This document shows, one piece after another, positions 57,480-64,000 of a stretch of DNA of 64,000 bases. The stretch is from Miltoncostaea sp036826475 (lineage in GTDB: Bacteria; Actinomycetota; Thermoleophilia; Miltoncostaeales; Miltoncostaeaceae). Position numbers and translations under genes: made by a program. Positions within the stretch are counted from its first letter, which is position 1. The number at the start of each line of letters is the position of its first letter. The notes beneath the pieces are model-generated. The model searched no databases. It worked only from the letters and a program-made list of their open reading frames with translations, and had not been told where the DNA came from. Location of the stretch: positions 1 through 64,000 of the forward strand of contig DAISWG010000012.1 in the NCBI GenBank assembly GCA_036826475.1. Reading direction: 5' to 3'.

Positions 57480-57869
57480 ATGCAGAGCATTCCGTCCCCC
57501 GAGCAGGTCCAGAACGCGTCGCCCGAGGACCTGGTCCTCATGCTCTTCGAGGGCGCCGTCCGCTTCGGCCACCAGGCGCAGCAGGCGCTGATCGACGGCG
57601 ACCGGGCCACCGGCGCCTCCCTCGTCGGCCGCGTCCGCGCCATCGTCGAGGAGCTCGACCGCAGCCTCAACCCGGCCGCCGGCTCCATCACCCGCCACCT
57701 CAGCGCCATCTACGAGTACGTGCTCAGGCGGCTCGAGCCGGACACCATCGACGCGACGACCCTCGGTGAGGTCATCTCCGACCTCCAGGTGCTCTGCGAG
57801 GCCTGGACCGCGCTCGTCGCCGAGCGCCGCCTCGAGACGTCGCAGGCCACCAGCCCCGCGCTGGCCTAG
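57480..57869 (+). CDS. Second FliS-like flagellar chaperone
   Basis: The product is 129 residues from ATG 57480. FliS-like pattern: VQNASPEDLVLMLFEGAVRFGHQAQQALIDGDRATGASLVGRVRAIVEELDRSLNPAAGSITRHLSAIYEYVLRRLEPD, LGEVISDLQVLCEAWTAL. It is clearly related to the FliS at 53953 but differs at many positions, including a shorter N-terminus. It heads the basal-body gene block rather than the filament block. It could serve the other flagellin or another export substrate. In-frame starts further upstream (57411) lack ribosome-binding sites. Confidence 0.82.
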   Translation: MQSIPSPEQVQNASPEDLVLMLFEGAVRFGHQAQQALIDGDRATGASLVGRVRAIVEELDRSLNPAAGSITRHLSAIYEYVLRRLEPDTIDATTLGEVISDLQVLCEAWTALVAERRLETSQATSPALA

Positions 57870-57897
57870 CAACCGCACCACACCGGACGAGAGGGAC

Positions 57898-58752
57898 ATG
57901 AGCACCATCACGCGACTCAGCGCGGCCGAGGTCGCCTCGGCCGTGGCCGAGCTGCCGCCGATGCCGGCGAGCATCTCGGAGGTCATCGCCGCGTGCGACG
58001 ACCAGGACATGACCGTTGGGCAGCTCTCGCAGGTGATCCTGCGCGACCAGAGCCTCACGGCCAACCTGCTCAAGCTGGCCAACTCGGCGTTCTACGGACA
58101 CGCCCGGCGGGTGACGACCGCGACCGAGGCGGTGGTGCTGCTCGGCTTCTCGGCCATCAAGAGCCTCGCGATCTCGTCGCACACCTCGCGCCTGCTCAAC
58201 GGGGCCCTCCCGGGCTACGGCCTGCAGCAGGGCGAGCTGTGGCGGCATTCGATCGCCGTGGCGTTCACCGCCCGGCGGCTCGCCGTCGAGATCAAGCTCG
58301 CGCCCGTGGAGGAGGCGTTCGTCGCCGGCCTGCTCCACGACATCGGCAAGACGATCCTCTCCGGCTACATGGAGAACGCCTTCGACGAGGTCACCCGGAT
58401 CGCCCAGGAGCGGCGGATGCCGTTCCACGAGGTCGAGACCGAGCTGCTCGGGTTCGACCACGCGGAGCTGGGCGCCCAGGTCGCCGCGGCGTGGAGCTTC
58501 CCGCCCGAGCTGGAGGAGGCGATCCGCTGCCACCACTCGCCGCACGAGGCGCGCCTGAAGCCCGCCCTCTCGCACTGCGTCCACCTGGCGGACGCCGCCT
58601 GCATGATGCTCGGCGTCGGCCTGGGGGTCGACGGGATGATGTACGCGATCGACCCGGACTCCATGGCCGTGCTCGGCGTGGACGGCGACCGCCTCCAGGG
58701 CCTCATGGAGGACGTCGCGCCCCTCATGACCGGCGACGCGCTGGTCGTCTGA
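57898..58752 (+). CDS. HDOD-domain protein
   Basis: A 284-residue protein. The HDOD domain (about 15-220) shows LPPMPASISEVIAACDDQDMTVGQLSQVILRDQSLTANLLKLANSAFYG, EAVVLLGFSAIKSLAISS, GELWRHSIAVAFTARRLA, EEAFVAGLLHDIGKTILSGYM and HAELGAQVAAAWSFPPELEEAIRCHHSPHEA. Unlike many HDOD proteins, it keeps HD-like residues (LLHDIGK). The family is linked to signalling and motility, sometimes with cyclic-di-GMP systems. Its stop overlaps the flgB start, so it is translationally coupled to the basal-body genes. Confidence 0.9.
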   Translation: MSTITRLSAAEVASAVAELPPMPASISEVIAACDDQDMTVGQLSQVILRDQSLTANLLKLANSAFYGHARRVTTATEAVVLLGFSAIKSLAISSHTSRLLNGALPGYGLQQGELWRHSIAVAFTARRLAVEIKLAPVEEAFVAGLLHDIGKTILSGYMENAFDEVTRIAQERRMPFHEVETELLGFDHAELGAQVAAAWSFPPELEEAIRCHHSPHEARLKPALSHCVHLADAACMMLGVGLGVDGMMYAIDPDSMAVLGVDGDRLQGLMEDVAPLMTGDALVV

Positions 58753-59168
58753 TGTTCCCCGACGACCTGACCACGGCGGTCCTGACGCAGGCGATGGCCG
58801 GCTACAGCGCGCGCAACACGGCGATCGCCAACAACATCGCCAACGCCGACACCCCCGGCTACAAGCGGGTCGACGTGACGTTCGAGTCGGCGCTGGCCGA
58901 CGCCGTCGGCGCCGACCGCGAGCGCCTGGGGATGGACGTCGGCAGCGCGATCTCCGCGATCGACGGGTCCGACGTGACCCGGCGGGTCGATGACGTGGCC
59001 CCGAACGTCATGTCCACCGACACGACGACGATGCGGGTGGACGGCAGCAACGTGGACCCCGACGACGAGATGGCGCGCCTGTCGGCCAACCAGCTCGCGT
59101 CGACGACCGTCGTGTCACTGCTCGACAAGCGCTTCCAGCAGTTCCGCACGGCCATCACCGGCCGCTGA
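58752..59168 (+). CDS. flgB: Flagellar basal-body rod protein FlgB
   Basis: The product is 138 residues. The rod-protein motif is MAGYSARNTAIANNIANADTPGYKRVDVTFESAL; the C-terminal half is DPDDEMARLSANQLASTTVVSLLDKRFQQFRTAITGR. FlgB forms the proximal rod with FlgC and FliE. It is coupled to the HDOD gene by a TGATG-like overlap and leads a tight flgB-flgC-fliE-fliF-fliG-fliH-fliI operon in the usual Gram-positive order. Confidence 0.94.
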   Translation: MFPDDLTTAVLTQAMAGYSARNTAIANNIANADTPGYKRVDVTFESALADAVGADRERLGMDVGSAISAIDGSDVTRRVDDVAPNVMSTDTTTMRVDGSNVDPDDEMARLSANQLASTTVVSLLDKRFQQFRTAITGR

Positions 59169-59194
59169 CCCCGAACCCCTCAGGAGCTCCGCCG

Positions 59195-59665
59195 ATGGGC
59201 ATGTACGCCGCGCTCGGAATCAGCGCCTCCGGCCTCGCCGCAGAGCGCCTCCGCATGGATGTGATCGCGAACAACCTGGCCAACGCCGACAGCACCAACG
59301 GCGTCGGCGACGCCTACCACCGCAAGGCCGTCGTGATGGCCGAGTCCTCCGGATCCGGGGCGCAGTTCTCGCTGCCCCGCCCCGCCGGCCTCGGCTCCAC
59401 CGGCGACGGCACCGGGGGCGACACCACCGCCGACCTGCACGGCGTGTCCGTGACCGGCATCGTCGAGGACCCCACGCCGCTGCGGAAGGTCTACGAGCCC
59501 GGCCACCCCGACGCCGACGCCAACGGCTACGTCACGCGGCCGAACGTCGACGCCGTCGTCGAGATGACCGACATGGTCGCCGCGACCCGCGCCTTCCAGG
59601 CCAACGTGACGGCGTTCGAGGCCACCAAGTCCATGGCCAAGGACGCCCTGAGGATCATCAATTGA
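59195..59665 (+). CDS. flgC: Flagellar basal-body rod protein FlgC
   Basis: A 156-residue protein beginning MGMYAALGISASGLAAERLRMDVIANNLANADSTNG and ending NVDAVVEMTDMVAATRAFQANVTAFEATKSMAKDALRII, both typical of FlgC. Between them is EPGHPDADANGYVTRPN. It is part of the proximal rod outside the membrane. SD AGGAG lies upstream of the ATG. Confidence 0.95.
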   Translation: MGMYAALGISASGLAAERLRMDVIANNLANADSTNGVGDAYHRKAVVMAESSGSGAQFSLPRPAGLGSTGDGTGGDTTADLHGVSVTGIVEDPTPLRKVYEPGHPDADANGYVTRPNVDAVVEMTDMVAATRAFQANVTAFEATKSMAKDALRIIN

Positions 59666-60003
59666 GCCCGCTGCCTCCCATCACGGGCCTCGCGTCGATG
59701 CCGTTCATGCCGTCGGGCCCCATCGGGCCGGCCGCCGGCGCCGACGGCACCGGCGGCGCGACCCAGGCCGCCGCGGCGGGCGACTCCGGCTTCGCCGGCG
59801 TCCTGTCCGGCGCGATCAAGGGCCTCAACAGCCAGATGGTCGGGTCCGAGCACCTCTCCGAGCAGGCCGCGACCGGCCAGCTCGCCGACCCCACGGTCGC
59901 CCTGGTGGCGGTGGAGAAGGCCGACCTGGCGTTCAACACCGCCGTGCAGGTCCGCAACAAGCTGGTGGAGGGCTGGCAGGAGATCAGCCGGATGCAGGTC
60001 TAG
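59662..60003 (+). CDS. fliE: Flagellar hook-basal body complex protein FliE
   Basis: The product is 113 residues from a TTG overlapping the flgC stop (TTGA); an ATG at 59698 is an alternative. The C-terminal FliE signature is LADPTVALVAVEKADLAFNTAVQVRNKLVEGWQEISRMQV. The N-terminal part is Pro/Gly/Ala-rich. FliE links the MS ring (FliF) to the rod. Confidence 0.92.
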   Translation: MSPLPPITGLASMPFMPSGPIGPAAGADGTGGATQAAAAGDSGFAGVLSGAIKGLNSQMVGSEHLSEQAATGQLADPTVALVAVEKADLAFNTAVQVRNKLVEGWQEISRMQV

Positions 60004-60010
60004 CTGAACG

Positions 60011-61609
60011 ATGGGAGCGCTCACCAAGGTCACGGGCTTCTGGGAGGGACTCACCGGTCCCGCCCGGCGCCTGCTCGTCGGCGCCGTGCTGATCTTCGTG
60101 GTCGGCGTGTTCGTGCTCATGCGCTTCGCCGGCGCGACGTCGTACGCGACGCTCACCACGGCGTCCAGCGCGAGCGACGCCGCAGCCGTCACCAAGCAGC
60201 TCGACGAGCTCGGCATCCGCTACAAGCTGGCGGACGGCGGCACCACCATCCAGGTCCCCTCCGGCGACCTGGACAAGGCGCGCCTGGACCTCGCGGGCTC
60301 CAACGTGCTCGACGGCGGGGGCGTCGTCGGCAACGAGATCTTCGACAAGAGCAACCTCGGCGCCACCGACTTCACCAACCGCGTGAACCTGGTCCGCGCC
60401 ACCGAGGGCGAGCTGTCGCGCACCATCGGCCGCCTCGACCCCGTCTCCTCGGCGACCGTGAAGATCGCGATGCCGCAGGAGCAGCTCTTCACCGAGGACC
60501 AGGACCCCACCACCGCGGCCGTCGTGCTCACGATGAAGCCGGGCATGACCCTGGACTCCGGCCAGGTGAAGGGCATCACCAAGCTCGTGTCGGGCGCGGT
60601 GCCCGGCCTGAAGGCCGCCGGCATCACGATCACCGACTCGCAGGGCAACATCCTGAACGCCGACGACATCGAGGCGTCGGGCTCGACGGCCGCGTCGCAG
60701 CGCATGGCGCTGGAGTCGCGGTACGAGACGTCGCTCCAGACCCGCCTCGACGCGATGCTCGCCGCCACCCTCGGTCCCGGCAAGGCCGTCACGCAGGTCA
60801 ACGCCGTCCTCGACCTCGACAAGGTCACCACCGACAGCGAGACCTTCGACAAGGCGTCGTCCACGCCGCTCGAGCAGCAGAAGAGCGCCGAGACCCTCAA
60901 GAACGGCGCGGGCGGCAACGGCGCCGTGGCCGGCGCGTCGGCCAACACCCCGACGGGCGCCAACACCACCTTCCCCGCCGCCGCGGCCGGCGCCGGCGGC
61001 AACGGCACCGACTACTCCAAGACCACCGAGAGCACCCGCAACGGCGTCAACCGCGTCCGCTCCCAGGTGGAGAAGACGCCGGGGACCGTCACCAGCCAGT
61101 CGATCGCGGTGCAGGTGAGCGACGAGGTGCCCGCCGCGACGGTCGCCTCGCTGGAGGACACGATCAAGGCCGCGGTCGGCTTCGAGCAGGCCCGCGATAC
61201 CGTGAGCGTCCAGGCCGTGCCCTTCGCGGCCGACGGCACCGCGGTGACCGCGGCGGCCGCGGCGAAGAAGGCGGCCGAGTCCGGCGGCGGCGCCGGCTCC
61301 GGCGGCGGGCCCGACATGATGGGCATCGCCAAGACCGGCGCGGCCGGCGTGGGACTGCTGCTGCTGATCCTGCTGGCGCGCAAGTCGCTGCGCCGCCGCC
61401 AGTCCGACCTGGAGAAGGCGCTGCCCGAGCTGCTGAAGCGCGGCCCCGTGCCGGTCTCCGAACTGCCGCCGGGCGGCTCGGGCGCCCCGCTGCGCCAGCT
61501 GGAGGGGCAGCGCAAGACGCAGATCGAGGCCCAGATGGAGGACCTCGCCCTGCGCAAGCCCGACGACGTGGCCCAGCTGCTGCGCGGCTGGCTCCTCGAG
61601 CGCCGCTAG
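60011..61609 (+). CDS. fliF: Flagellar MS-ring protein FliF
   Basis: A 532-residue membrane protein with two transmembrane helices: one near residues 18-38 (LLVGAVLIFVVGVFVLM) and one near 437-455 (GAAGVGLLLLILLARKSL). Ring-building motifs are YATLTTASSASDAAAVTKQLDELGIRYKLADGG, ATEGELSRTIGRLDPVSSATVKIAMPQEQLF and VLTMKPGMTLDSGQVKGITKLVSGAVPGLKAAGITITDSQGNIL. The C-terminal cytoplasmic end binds FliG. It is slightly shorter than the usual 540-560 residues. Confidence 0.96.
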   Translation: MGALTKVTGFWEGLTGPARRLLVGAVLIFVVGVFVLMRFAGATSYATLTTASSASDAAAVTKQLDELGIRYKLADGGTTIQVPSGDLDKARLDLAGSNVLDGGGVVGNEIFDKSNLGATDFTNRVNLVRATEGELSRTIGRLDPVSSATVKIAMPQEQLFTEDQDPTTAAVVLTMKPGMTLDSGQVKGITKLVSGAVPGLKAAGITITDSQGNILNADDIEASGSTAASQRMALESRYETSLQTRLDAMLAATLGPGKAVTQVNAVLDLDKVTTDSETFDKASSTPLEQQKSAETLKNGAGGNGAVAGASANTPTGANTTFPAAAAGAGGNGTDYSKTTESTRNGVNRVRSQVEKTPGTVTSQSIAVQVSDEVPAATVASLEDTIKAAVGFEQARDTVSVQAVPFAADGTAVTAAAAAKKAAESGGGAGSGGGPDMMGIAKTGAAGVGLLLLILLARKSLRRRQSDLEKALPELLKRGPVPVSELPPGGSGAPLRQLEGQRKTQIEAQMEDLALRKPDDVAQLLRGWLLERR

Positions 61610-61618
61610 GCCGCCGGC

Positions 61619-62623
61619 ATGGGCTCCGCCACCATCAACGGCCGCCAGAAGGCCGCCATCCTGCTGGTGAGCCTGGGCGCCGAGGCCTCCGCCGAGGTGT
61701 TCAAGCACCTGCGCCAGGACGAGATCGACGAGCTGACGCTCGAGATCGCCGGCATCGGCCACGTCCCGCAGGAGCGCAAGCAGGCGGTCGTCGAGGAGTT
61801 CTACGAGACGGCCCTCGCCCAGGACTACATCGCGGAGGGCGGCCTCGAGTACGCCCGCGCGATCCTTGAGAAGGCGCTCGGATCCGACCGGGCCAACGAC
61901 GTGATGACCCGGCTGTCCGGCTCGATCCAGGTCAGCCCGTTCGAGTTCCTGCGGCGCACCGACGCCGGCCAGATCCTCAACGTGATCGCCAACGAGCACC
62001 CCCAGACCGTCGCGCTGGTCATGGCCTACCTGCCGGCCGAGACGGCGGCCCAGGTCGTGAGCTCGCTGCCCGACGACCTCCAGGCGGAGGTGGCCATGCG
62101 GATCGCGCTGATGGACCGCACCGCGCCCGAGGTGATCCGCGAGATCGAGCGGGTGCTGGAGCGCAAGCTGTCCAGCGTCATCAACCAGGACTTCACCTCG
62201 GCGGGCGGCCTGCGCTCGCTGGTGGACCTGCTGAACCAGGTCGACCGCGCCACCGAGCGCACGATCCTGGAGACGCTCGAGGAGCAGAACCCGGAGCTGG
62301 CCGACGAGGTCCGCCGCATGATGTTCCTGTTCGAGGACATCGTGGTGCTCGACGACCGCAGCATCCAGCAGGTGCTCCGCGAGGTCGACACCAAGGAGCT
62401 GGCGATCGCCCTGAAGGGCACGGGCGACGAGGTCCAGGAGAAGATCTACGCGAACATGAGCGAGCGGGCCGCCGCGATCATCAAGGAGGACCTCGAGTTC
62501 ATGGGGCCCGTCCGGGTGAAGACGGTCGAGGAGGCCCAGCAGAAGATCGTGGCGGTCATCCGCCGCCTCGAGGACGCCGGTCAGATCGTCATCGTCCGCG
62601 GTGGCGAGGACCAGCTTGTCTAG
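61619..62623 (+). CDS. fliG: Flagellar motor switch protein FliG
   Basis: The product is 334 residues, the standard length. N-terminal: INGRQKAAILLVSLGAEASAEVFKHLRQDEIDELTLEIAGI. Middle: NEHPQTVALVMAYLPAETAAQVVSSLPDDLQAEVAMRIALMDRTAPEVIREIERVLERKL. The C-terminal torque helix, MMFLFEDIVVLDDRSIQQVLREVDTKELAIALKG, keeps its charged residues, and RAAAIIKEDLEFMGPVRVKTVEEAQQKIV closes the domain. FliG couples the stator to rotor rotation and switching. Confidence 0.97.
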   Translation: MGSATINGRQKAAILLVSLGAEASAEVFKHLRQDEIDELTLEIAGIGHVPQERKQAVVEEFYETALAQDYIAEGGLEYARAILEKALGSDRANDVMTRLSGSIQVSPFEFLRRTDAGQILNVIANEHPQTVALVMAYLPAETAAQVVSSLPDDLQAEVAMRIALMDRTAPEVIREIERVLERKLSSVINQDFTSAGGLRSLVDLLNQVDRATERTILETLEEQNPELADEVRRMMFLFEDIVVLDDRSIQQVLREVDTKELAIALKGTGDEVQEKIYANMSERAAAIIKEDLEFMGPVRVKTVEEAQQKIVAVIRRLEDAGQIVIVRGGEDQLV

Positions 62624-63320
62624 CGGGGCCCGGGCCGGCTCCACCCTGTTCCGCGGCGCCGAGCTGGCCGAGGCCCCCGTCGCCCTGTCGCTGCGGCGGC
62701 CCCGGCCGGCGGCCCCGCCGCCCCCGGGATCGCCGCAGGAGATCCTCGACGCCGCCCGCGCCGAGGCCGACGCGCTGCTGGCGGGCGCGCAGGCCCAGGT
62801 GGAGGCGGCGCTGGCCGCCGCCCGCGAGGAGGGCTACCGCGACGGCATGGCCGAGGGCGTGGCCATGGCCGGCGCGGCGGCCGCCGCGTTCGTCGAGGCC
62901 GGCCGGGGGCTGGAGCAGGCCGCCGAGCAGCTGCGCGAGGACGCGGTGCGCGAGGCGACGGCCCTGGCCGTGGAGGTGGCCGCCCGGGTGCTGCGCGCCG
63001 AGCTGGCCGTGCGGCCCGAGCGCGTGGCCGACGTGGTGCGCGGGTCCATCCGGCGCGCCGCCGACCGCTCCGTGCTGGTCGCGCGGGTGAGCCCCCGGGA
63101 TCTGGCCGCGTGCCGGGAGGCGATCCCCGGGATCATGGAGGAGATGGGCGGCATCTCCCGCCTCGAGGTGGTCGACGACCCGCGCGTGTCGCCCGGGTCG
63201 TGCCTGCTCGAGACGAGCGCGGGCGACGTCGACGCCACCGTCGAGAGCCAGCTCGCCCGCATCCTCGAGGCGCTGTCGGCGCCGCCCGACGAGACCCTGG
63301 TCGAGGGCCCGTCGTCGTGA
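62616..63320 (+). CDS. fliH: Flagellar assembly protein FliH
   Basis: The product is 234 residues from TTG 62616, chosen because GCGAGGA ends five bases upstream. GTG 62601 is in frame but lacks an SD. A Pro/Ala-rich start leads to a long coiled coil (EILDAARAEADALLAGAQAQVEAALAAAREEGYRDGMAEGVAMAGAAAAAFVEAGRGLEQAAEQL). The C-terminal FliH/V-ATPase-E-like domain follows (ADRSVLVARVSPRDLAACREAIPGIMEEMGGISRLEVVDDPRVSPGSCLLETSAGDVDATVESQLARILEAL). It binds and restrains the FliI ATPase of the export apparatus. Confidence 0.92.
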   Translation: MSSGARAGSTLFRGAELAEAPVALSLRRPRPAAPPPPGSPQEILDAARAEADALLAGAQAQVEAALAAAREEGYRDGMAEGVAMAGAAAAAFVEAGRGLEQAAEQLREDAVREATALAVEVAARVLRAELAVRPERVADVVRGSIRRAADRSVLVARVSPRDLAACREAIPGIMEEMGGISRLEVVDDPRVSPGSCLLETSAGDVDATVESQLARILEALSAPPDETLVEGPSS

Positions 63321-64000
63321 GCCTGGTCGACCTCGGCCCCGCGCGGGCCCGGCTGCGCGCCGTCGACCCCTACCGCATGAACGGCCGGGTGTCGGAGCTC
63401 ATCGGCCTGGTGGTCGAGAGCCGCGGCCCCGAGGCGAGCGTCGGCGAGCGCTGCGAGATCCACGTGCCCGGCACGCGCACCGGGACGCCGCCGCTCCAGG
63501 CCGAGGTGGTGGGCTTCCGCGAGGGGAAGACGCTGCTGATGCCGCTGGGCGACGCCTCGGGCGTCGGCCCCGGCCAGACCGTGGTCGCCAGCGGCGGCGC
63601 GGTGCGGGTGGACGTCGGCGCCGGCCTGCTCGGCCGGGTGCTCGACGGGCTGGGGCGCCCCATCGACGGCCTGCCCGCCCCGCCCAGCGAGGCGCGCCGC
63701 CCCATCGACGCGCCGCCGCCCGACGTGCTGCGCCGCCCCACGATCCGGCAGCCCATGGAGCTCGGGGTCCGCGCCATCGACGCGCTCATGCCGTGCGGCC
63801 GCGGCCAGCGGCTCGGCATCTTCGCCGGCTCCGGGGTGGGGAAGAGCACGACGATGGGGATGATGGCGCGCGGGACCAGCGCCGACGTCAACGTGATCGC
63901 CCTGGTCGGCGAGCGCGGGCGCGAGGTGCGCGAGTTCATCGAGCACGACCTCGGGCCGGAGGGCCTCGCCCGCAGCGTGGTGGTGGTCGCCACCTCCGAC
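63317..64000 (+). CDS. fliI: Flagellum-specific ATPase FliI (partial, runs off the window)
   Basis: The frame is open from GTG 63317 (GTGA overlap with fliH) to the last base, giving 228 residues of an expected ~440. The N-terminal beta-barrel shows YRMNGRVSELIGLVVESRGPEASVGERCEI and MPLGDASGVGPGQTVVASG. The ATPase domain follows: LLGRVLDGLGRPIDGLP, PIRQPMELGVRAIDALMPCGRGQRLGIFAGSGVGKSTTMGMMARG (Walker A near residue 170), then NVIALVGERGREVREFIE. It powers type III flagellar export. Confidence 0.96.
   Translation, partial: MSLVDLGPARARLRAVDPYRMNGRVSELIGLVVESRGPEASVGERCEIHVPGTRTGTPPLQAEVVGFREGKTLLMPLGDASGVGPGQTVVASGGAVRVDVGAGLLGRVLDGLGRPIDGLPAPPSEARRPIDAPPPDVLRRPTIRQPMELGVRAIDALMPCGRGQRLGIFAGSGVGKSTTMGMMARGTSADVNVIALVGERGREVREFIEHDLGPEGLARSVVVVATSD

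Noticed and set aside
54195..58082. Very long open frame (about 1295 codons) on the minus strand
   Set aside because: It is a GC-driven shadow opposite fliS, glgP, fliS2 and the HDOD gene. Its translation is low-complexity Arg/Ala/Gly/Val with no domain motifs.
1..64000. CRISPR arrays, tRNA or rRNA genes, insertion sequences
   Set aside because: I looked for regularly spaced repeats, tRNA T-arm motifs and transposase motifs on both strands and found none that I can support.

Overview
The window is very GC-rich (about 70% or more by eye), starts often at GTG or TTG, packs genes head to tail with GTGA/ATGA overlaps, and carries an enolase - FtsB-like - DUF501 block, a LytR_C protein and a CsrA/FliW-controlled flagellum. 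Together these suggest a flagellated Actinomycetota, most likely class Thermoleophilia (Solirubrobacterales-like). This placement is an inference from gene content, not from a phylogeny.

Layout. (1) 1-10932 is housekeeping: the end of mfd, a parvulin lipoprotein, mazG, pgi and a short 6-phosphogluconate dehydrogenase, a small monooxygenase, a secreted 5'-nucleotidase, ogt, eno, an FtsB-like protein, DUF501 and two small proteins. (2) 10972-14503 (minus strand) is a fliK-like / flhB-C-terminal-like pair followed by two unknown genes. (3) 14625-21345 is flagellar locus A: flgF, flgG, flgJ, a YvyF homologue, flgN-like, flgK, flgL, flagellin 1 and fliW. (4) 21346-30464 is mixed: REP-like palindromic repeats, a small gene with a LexA-type box in its promoter, a TrkA-type K+ channel, zwf, a LytR_C protein, an arylsulfatase, a divergent MFS/ArsR pair and a monooxygenase. 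(5) 30496-39129 is a sugar and glycosyltransferase operon starting with an FdtA/FdtB-like pair. (6) 39134-41418 holds an unknown gene, an omega-like (rpoZ) gene with an acidic tail, csrA and flagellin 2. (7) 41511-48848 is a second glycosyltransferase operon of three large fused or tandem enzymes plus one GT2. (8) 48937-64000 holds a DUF5996 gene, a GT2-TPR protein and flagellar locus B: flaG, fliD, fliS, a FliT/FlgN-like gene, a glycogen phosphorylase, a second fliS, an HDOD gene, flgB, flgC, fliE, fliF, fliG, fliH and a fliI cut by the window end.

How it works together. At least seven sites fit TCAAG-N14/15-GCCGATgA, a FliA/SigD/WhiG-type promoter. They lie before flgF, both flagellins, the fdtA operon, the second glycosyltransferase operon, the GT2-TPR gene and flaG-fliD. 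The sugar genes between the flagellar loci are therefore probably co-expressed with the filament, which makes flagellin glycosylation the leading hypothesis. Both flagellin leaders contain short hairpins with GGA in the loop (three in flagellin 2, one of them holding the Shine-Dalgarno, and two in flagellin 1). This is the classical CsrA target, and csrA and fliW each sit beside one flagellin gene. Other standout items are a four-copy palindromic repeat family with a covarying inner hairpin, and an apparently SOS-controlled leaderless small gene.
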